From assembly GCA_005405945.1 (NCBI GenBank), contig BJHW01000002.1:1-64000 (forward strand): a DNA stretch of 64,000 nucleotides. Direction: 5' to 3'. Positions 59,801-64,000 of the stretch are shown here, piece after piece. The translations under genes were made by a program, and so were the position numbers. The notes below the pieces were generated by a model, which saw nothing but the letters and a program-made list of their open reading frames with translations, was not told the origin of the DNA and ran no database searches. This stretch comes from Streptomyces violaceusniger (lineage in GTDB: Bacteria > Actinomycetota > Actinomycetes > Streptomycetales > Streptomycetaceae). Each line of letters starts with the position of its first letter. Position 1 is the stretch's first letter.

Positions 59801-61780
59801 CCGGCCTCGCACCGCGCCCCACGCCGCGCCTCACGCCCGGCCTCGCACCGCACTTCGCGCTGCCCCCGGAGGACCGCGACCTCAGCCCCCGCACCGGCTG
59901 GACCCGCGCCCACTGGGAGGCCGCCGCCGACGGCCTGCTCGCCGCCGTCGCCCCGTACGCGACCCCCGGCGGCGCCCTCTACCCGCTCCCCGGCGACCGG
60001 CCGAGCTGGTCGGGCCCCCGCTCCGACGGCCTCGAAGGCTACGCCCGGACGTTTCTGCTGGCCGCCCTCCGCGTCGCGGGCGCGCGCGGCGCCGACCCCG
60101 GCGGGCTGCTGGAGCGGTACGCGGACGGACTCGCCACCGGCACCGCACGCTCCGGCACCGCACGCTCCGGCACCGCACACCCCGGCGGCGACCGGCCCGA
60201 GGACTGGCCCCGGATCACCGACCGCGGCCAGCCGCTGGTCGAGTCCGCCTCCATCGCGCTCGGGCTGCGGCTCACCCGCCCCTGGCTGTGGGACCGGCTC
60301 GACGACGGCGTACGGGAGCGGGTGGCGGCCTGGCTGCTGGACGCGCTCACCGCCGAACCGGTGCCCAGTAACTGGGAGCTGTTCCCCGTCGCCGTCGGCG
60401 GCTTCCTCGCCGAGGCGGGCATCGAGCCGGAGGCCGCCCGCGCCGCCGTGGCGCGCGGGCTGGAGCGCATCGAGCCCTGGTACACCGGCGACGGCTGGTA
60501 CAGCGACGGCGCGGGCCGCGCCTTCGACTACTACAACGGCTGGGCCCTGCACCTCTATCCGGCGCTCGAGGCATGGCTGTCCCAGGACGGCGAGCGGCTC
60601 ACCCGCTACGGGCGCCGGCTGGCCACCCATCTCGTCGACTACGCCCACCTCTTCGGCGCCGACGGCGCCCCGCTGCACCAGGGCCGCTCCCTGACGTACC
60701 GCTTCGCCGCCGCCGCGCCCCTCTGGCTGGGCGCCCTCACCGGCCACACACCGCTTGACCCCGGAACCACCCGCCGCCTCGCCTCCGGCGCCCTGCGCCA
60801 CTTCCTCGACCGGGGCGCGACCACGGACCGCGGGCTGCTCTCGCTCGGCTGGTACGGTCCCTACGACGGCGTCCTCCAGCCGTACTCCGGCCCGGCCTCC
60901 CCGTACTGGGCCGCCAAGGGCTTCCTGGGGCTGCTGCTCCCGGCCGACCACGAGGTCTGGACGGCGCGCGAGGAGCCGGGACCCGTCGAGCGCGCGGACG
61001 CCACGCGCGCCGTCCCCGGCCCCAACTGGCTGCTCCAGTCCACCGCGGGCGACGGTCTGGTCCGGCTCCACAACCACGGCAGCGAACACCTCCCGCCGCC
61101 CGGCGACCCCGACCAGGACGACCCCCACTACGCCCGCTTCGCCTACTCCACGGTCACCGGCCCCTTCCCGTACGGCGTCGCCCCCGACAACCACTTCGGC
61201 CTGGTCCACGGCGGCCGGATCTCCCTGCGCACCGCGCTGGAGCCGCTGGGCGCGGGCGAGGGCTGGGCCGCCTCGCGCCATCGGGCGCGGCTGGTGGGGG
61301 AGGAGCCGGAGGAGGGCGAGGAGGTCCGCGTCACCTCGCTGGTGCTGGTGCGCGGCGCCGTGGAGGTCCGGGTCCACCTGGTGACCGGCGCGGCGCCGGG
61401 CCGGGCTGTCCGCCAGACGGGCTGGGCGGTGCCGGATCCCCGGCGGAGGAGGGCCCGCGGTCCGAACTGCTGCCGCTCCACGGCCTGATGAAGGACGGCG
61501 CCCTGCCCGCCGCCCCCACGGCCTTCGCCCGGCGCGCCGTCTCCCCGCGCTGACCGGTGAGACGACGGGCCGCGCCGGGGGCGACCTCTTCCTCTGCCTC
61601 GCCCGCCTCACGGCCGACCCCGACGCGCCCCCGCTGGCCGGCCTGGTCCGCGCCGCGGCGGGCCCGGCGGACGACGGGACCCATCTGGTGTCGGTCACCT
61701 GGTGGGACGGCGAGGTGCGGCGGGCCCGCATGGGTCCGAGCGCGGTCACCGTCGATGGTCTGACCGAAAACGCCGGTTGA
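59797..61780 (+). CDS. DUF2264 family protein, two frameshifts
   Basis: About 661 residues after repair. Starts WTRAHWEAAADGLLAAVAPY and contains SNWELFPVAVGGFLAEAGIE, WYSDGAGRAFDYYNGWALHL and LGWYGPYDGVLQPYSGPASP, typical of the DUF2264 alpha/alpha-barrel family linked to polysaccharide breakdown. The C-terminal part runs through two frame breaks, GG at 61434-61435 and C4 at 61543-61546, each needing one added base; the repaired end reads VSVTWWDGEVRRARMG and stops at 61778-61780. Unrepaired, the protein ends early with an Arg-rich tail. Coupled to the CE12 esterase, so likely part of rhamnogalacturonan use. Confidence 0.85.
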
Positions 61781-61800
61781 CAATCCGGGTTCAACCGGGT

Positions 61801-62645
61801 CTACAGGGCGGGAGCGGGCGGCAATGTCCCGCCCAGGCGCCCGGACAGGGCCTTCGTGGAGTCGAGGAGGAGCTCCCCGATCTCGGCGACGCGGTCCCGG
61901 GTGACGCGGGAGGCGGGCCCGGAGACGCTGATCGCCGTGGCGACCGTCCCGCTGTGATCGAAGACCGGCGCCGCGACGCAGCGGATCTCCTCCTCGTTCT
62001 CCACGTCGTCGATCGCGTACCCCCGCTCCCGGACGGCGGCCAGTTCGGCGTGCAACCGCTCGGCGGAGGTGATGGTGGCCGGGGTGCGGGCGGCATGCCC
62101 CGTGCTATGACCTGTTCCACCACGGCGTCGGAGGCGTGGGCCAGGAATGCCTTGCCGACGGCGGTGCAGTAGGCGGGCTGCCGGCTGCCGATACGCGAGT
62201 GCATGCGCACCGGCTGGGGGCTTTCGACCTTGTCGATGTAGACGATCTCCGGCGGGTCGAAGACGACCAGGTGAACCGTCTCCCCGATGCTCTCGACGAG
62301 CTCGTGCAGATGGGGAGCGGCCGTCTCCCGGAAGTCGAGGCGTTCCAGGTAGACCTGGCCGAGCAGGGCGTTCTGGGGGCCCAGCCGGTAGCGCCCGCTG
62401 TCGGCGTCCTGGTCCACCAGGCGCACCTCCCGCAGCGGCGCCAGCAGCCGCAGGATGGTGCTCTTGCTCAGGTTCAGGCCCTCGGCCAGGTCGGTGAGCG
62501 TCGCGCCGCGCGGATGTCCGCGGTCCTCGGCCAGGAACATCACGATGGACAGCGCCCGGCGCAGCGAGGACGAGGTGTTGCGCCGGGGGCCGGTCGGGGC
62601 GGGCCGGTCCTCCTGGCCGCCGTGGGCGGTATCGGGCCCGGGCAT
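61801..62645 (-). CDS. IclR family transcriptional regulator, one frameshift
   Basis: About 281 residues after repair. N-terminal winged helix (LRRALSIVMFLAEDRGHPRG, LNLSKSTILRLLAPLREV) and C-terminal IclR effector domain (GETVHLVVFDPPEIVYIDKV, RQPAYCTAVGKAFLAH, RGYAIDDVENEEEIRCVAAP). The frame breaks at 62088-62090 on the plus strand: one more base gives GMPPRTPATITSAERL. It converges on the DUF2264 gene and diverges from the ABC transporter; it may control either. Confidence 0.92.
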
Positions 62646-62774
62646 ACGGTCCTTCCCCCTCCGTCGGGTCCTGGGGCGAGGAGTTGGGGGGCTCCGCGCG
62701 GGTGATGCGGGGACGGTAGTCGACTCGGTCCATTTTGCATAGCGGCATCGGATGTCAGGATATGAAATCAGCCA

Positions 62775-62803
62775 TTGACGACCTCTGTCGGCTCGGCTAG
62801 CTT
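62775..62803 (+). promoter_or_regulatory. Promoter of the amino-acid ABC transporter operon
   Basis: TTGACG (62775-62780), 17 nt, TAGCTT (62798-62803): a close match to the housekeeping promoter pattern with optimal spacing. It implies a leader of about 155 nt. It lies in the 321-nt divergent gap between the IclR and transporter genes; the rest of the gap holds tandem repeats and no gene. Confidence 0.6.
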
Positions 62804-62900
62804 ATGCGCACCAATTACGGAATTAGATTCTGCATTGCAACATCTCTGAGTTCGGCGATCATCGGCGATCGCGGCTCGTCGATCTTCCTCGCTTTTGCTC

Positions 62901-62955
62901 CCCGAAGGCTTTCCTCCCCCGAAGCCTTTCCTCCCCGAAGCCTTTCCTCCCGAAG
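62901..62955 (+). repeat. Tandem repeat in the transporter leader
   Basis: About three and a half copies of CCCGAAGCCTTTCCTC end directly at the ribosome site GAAGGGAG. The unit contains CTTTCC, and CGAAGG variants could pair with it, so leader structure affecting translation is possible. Confidence 0.7.
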
Positions 62956-62966
62956 GGAGTCCCACC

Positions 62967-63803
62967 ATGGGACGACGCCCTCATGCCCGCAGGCTGGCCG
63001 CGATCTCCGCGGGCGCCATCGCCGCCACCACCCTGCTCGCCGCCTGCTCCTCGAGCCAGGGTGCGGCCTCCCGGGCGCAGAGCTCCACCCTGCAGAAGGT
63101 GACCCGCGGCGGCACCCTGCGCATCGCCAGCTGTCTGACGTTCCCGCCCTTCGGGTCGACGAACAAGGCCAATCAGCCCGAGGGTTTCGATGTCGACGTC
63201 GCCAAGGCCATGGCCAAGGCGCTGGGCGTCAAGGCGCAGATCGTGGACACCACCTCGGCCAACCGCGTCCCGAATCTGCGTACGCACAAGGTCGACGCCG
63301 TGATCTGCAACTTCACCACCACCGCCGAGCGTGCGAAGCAGGTCGCCTTCAGCGACCCGTACATCGTCGCCGGTGAGGTGCTGATGGTGAAGAAGTCCAG
63401 CGATATCTCCGGCATCAAGGACCTGTCGGGCAAGAAGGTGGCGGTCACCAAGGGCTCCACCAACGGCGCCGCGGTGAAGGAGGGCAACCCGAGGGCGCGG
63501 ATCCAGGAGTACGACACCTCGGCGGCGGCCGTGCTCGCGGTCAAGCAGGGCCAGGCCGACGCCATGGTCGAGGATTCCAACTTCCTCAACTCCCAGGCCA
63601 AGTCGGACCCGTCCCTCAAGGTCACCAAGGACTCGGTCGTACCACTGGAGTACAACGCGATCGGGGTGAGCCAGGGCGACCCGGACTGGCTGCAGTGGAT
63701 CAACACCTGGCTCCGGGAGTTCAACACCTCCGGCCAGAGCGCGGCCCTCTACAAGAAGTGGTTCGGCGTCAAGCCCGTCTACCCGCTCAACCCGTCCTAC
63801 TGA
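62967..63803 (+). CDS. Amino-acid ABC transporter substrate-binding lipoprotein
   Basis: 278 residues. Lipoprotein signal with twin Arg, hydrophobic core and lipobox LAAC (Cys27). The solute-binding fold of family 3 shows in PPFGSTNKANQPEGFDVDVA, VICNFTTTAERAKQVAFSDP and VAVTKGSTNGAAV. ATG 62967 with GAAGGGAG upstream. Captures polar or acidic amino acids or related compounds at the cell surface; lipidation would use Lnt-type enzymes such as the one in this window. First gene of the transporter operon. Confidence 0.93.
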   Translation: MGRRPHARRLAAISAGAIAATTLLAACSSSQGAASRAQSSTLQKVTRGGTLRIASCLTFPPFGSTNKANQPEGFDVDVAKAMAKALGVKAQIVDTTSANRVPNLRTHKVDAVICNFTTTAERAKQVAFSDPYIVAGEVLMVKKSSDISGIKDLSGKKVAVTKGSTNGAAVKEGNPRARIQEYDTSAAAVLAVKQGQADAMVEDSNFLNSQAKSDPSLKVTKDSVVPLEYNAIGVSQGDPDWLQWINTWLREFNTSGQSAALYKKWFGVKPVYPLNPSY

Positions 63804-63850
63804 GCCCTGCCGGGCGGCGGCACCCCAGCCGTCGCCCCGTGGAGGAACCC

Positions 63851-64000
63851 CATGCTCGCCGACTGGACCTACGCATTCCAGGACTGGCCCACCTATCTCA
63901 GCGCGGCCTGGCTGTCCCTGAAGCTGTCCCTCGCCGCCTTCGCCCTCGCCTGCGCCCTCGGTCTGCTGGGCGCCCTCGCCCGCAGATCGCGTCACGCACT
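63851..64000 (+). CDS. Amino-acid ABC transporter permease, 3'-partial
   Basis: First 50 codons before the window ends. MLADWTYAFQDWPTYLSAAW, then LSLKLSLAAFALACALGLLG, is the N-terminal span of a HisM/GlnP-type permease. GAGGAA lies just before ATG 63851, 47 nt behind the binding protein. Confidence 0.85.

Overview
The window is high-GC, gene-dense DNA with Streptomyces-type codon use. Several genus hallmarks agree: an RbpA gene behind a perfect sigma-R promoter, a GH18 chitinase behind DasR-like operators, an lnt-ppm1 pair, FxsA, a MocR/YczE pair and a ROK regulator. I therefore read it as a Streptomyces (or very close relative) chromosome carrying the right-hand part of a modular type I polyketide cluster followed by ordinary chromosomal genes.

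Region 1 (1-22021) holds three head-to-tail PKS genes; the first is cut by the window edge. Together they encode four extension modules, all KS-AT-DH-KR-ACP with no enoylreductase, so the expected output is a conjugated polyene segment. Three ATs carry malonyl-type motifs (GHSIGE/HGFH) and the third module a methylmalonyl-type AT (GHSQGE/YASH). No loading module or thioesterase is present; the last protein ends in a docking-type tail. Region 2 (22330-29588) is a same-strand tailoring cassette: luciferase-like flavin monooxygenase, KstD-like FAD dehydrogenase, SAM methyltransferase, LuxR-type regulator, MbtH protein, MonCI-like FAD monooxygenase and an SgcJ/EcaC SnoaL-fold protein. The MbtH protein implies an NRPS partner outside the window, so the pathway is probably a PKS-NRPS hybrid. 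A truncated phytoene-dehydrogenase-like gene and tandem repeats (29606-30028) mark the likely cluster edge. I could not match the cluster to a known product.

Region 3 (30025-64000) is chromosomal: aldehyde dehydrogenase with a GAF regulator and a 44-residue zinc ribbon; chitinase; acyl-CoA dehydrogenase; Lrp regulator; amidohydrolase; lnt-ppm1; a compact Mrp antiporter operon; FxsA; RbpA; YczE/MocR; a degenerate FtsK-like ATPase; ankyrin protein; ROK regulator and a deleted ROK copy; GH16 glucanase; serine-hydrolase remnant; amidase; peroxiredoxin; a pectin-related block (CE12 esterase, DUF2264, IclR) under a LacI-type palindrome; and the start of an amino-acid ABC transporter.

A caution applies throughout. 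At least 21 reading-frame breaks occur in otherwise well-conserved genes. Every one is a net loss of one base, mostly in G or C runs. I treat these as probable consensus errors and give each broken gene as one CDS, noting where the frame changes.
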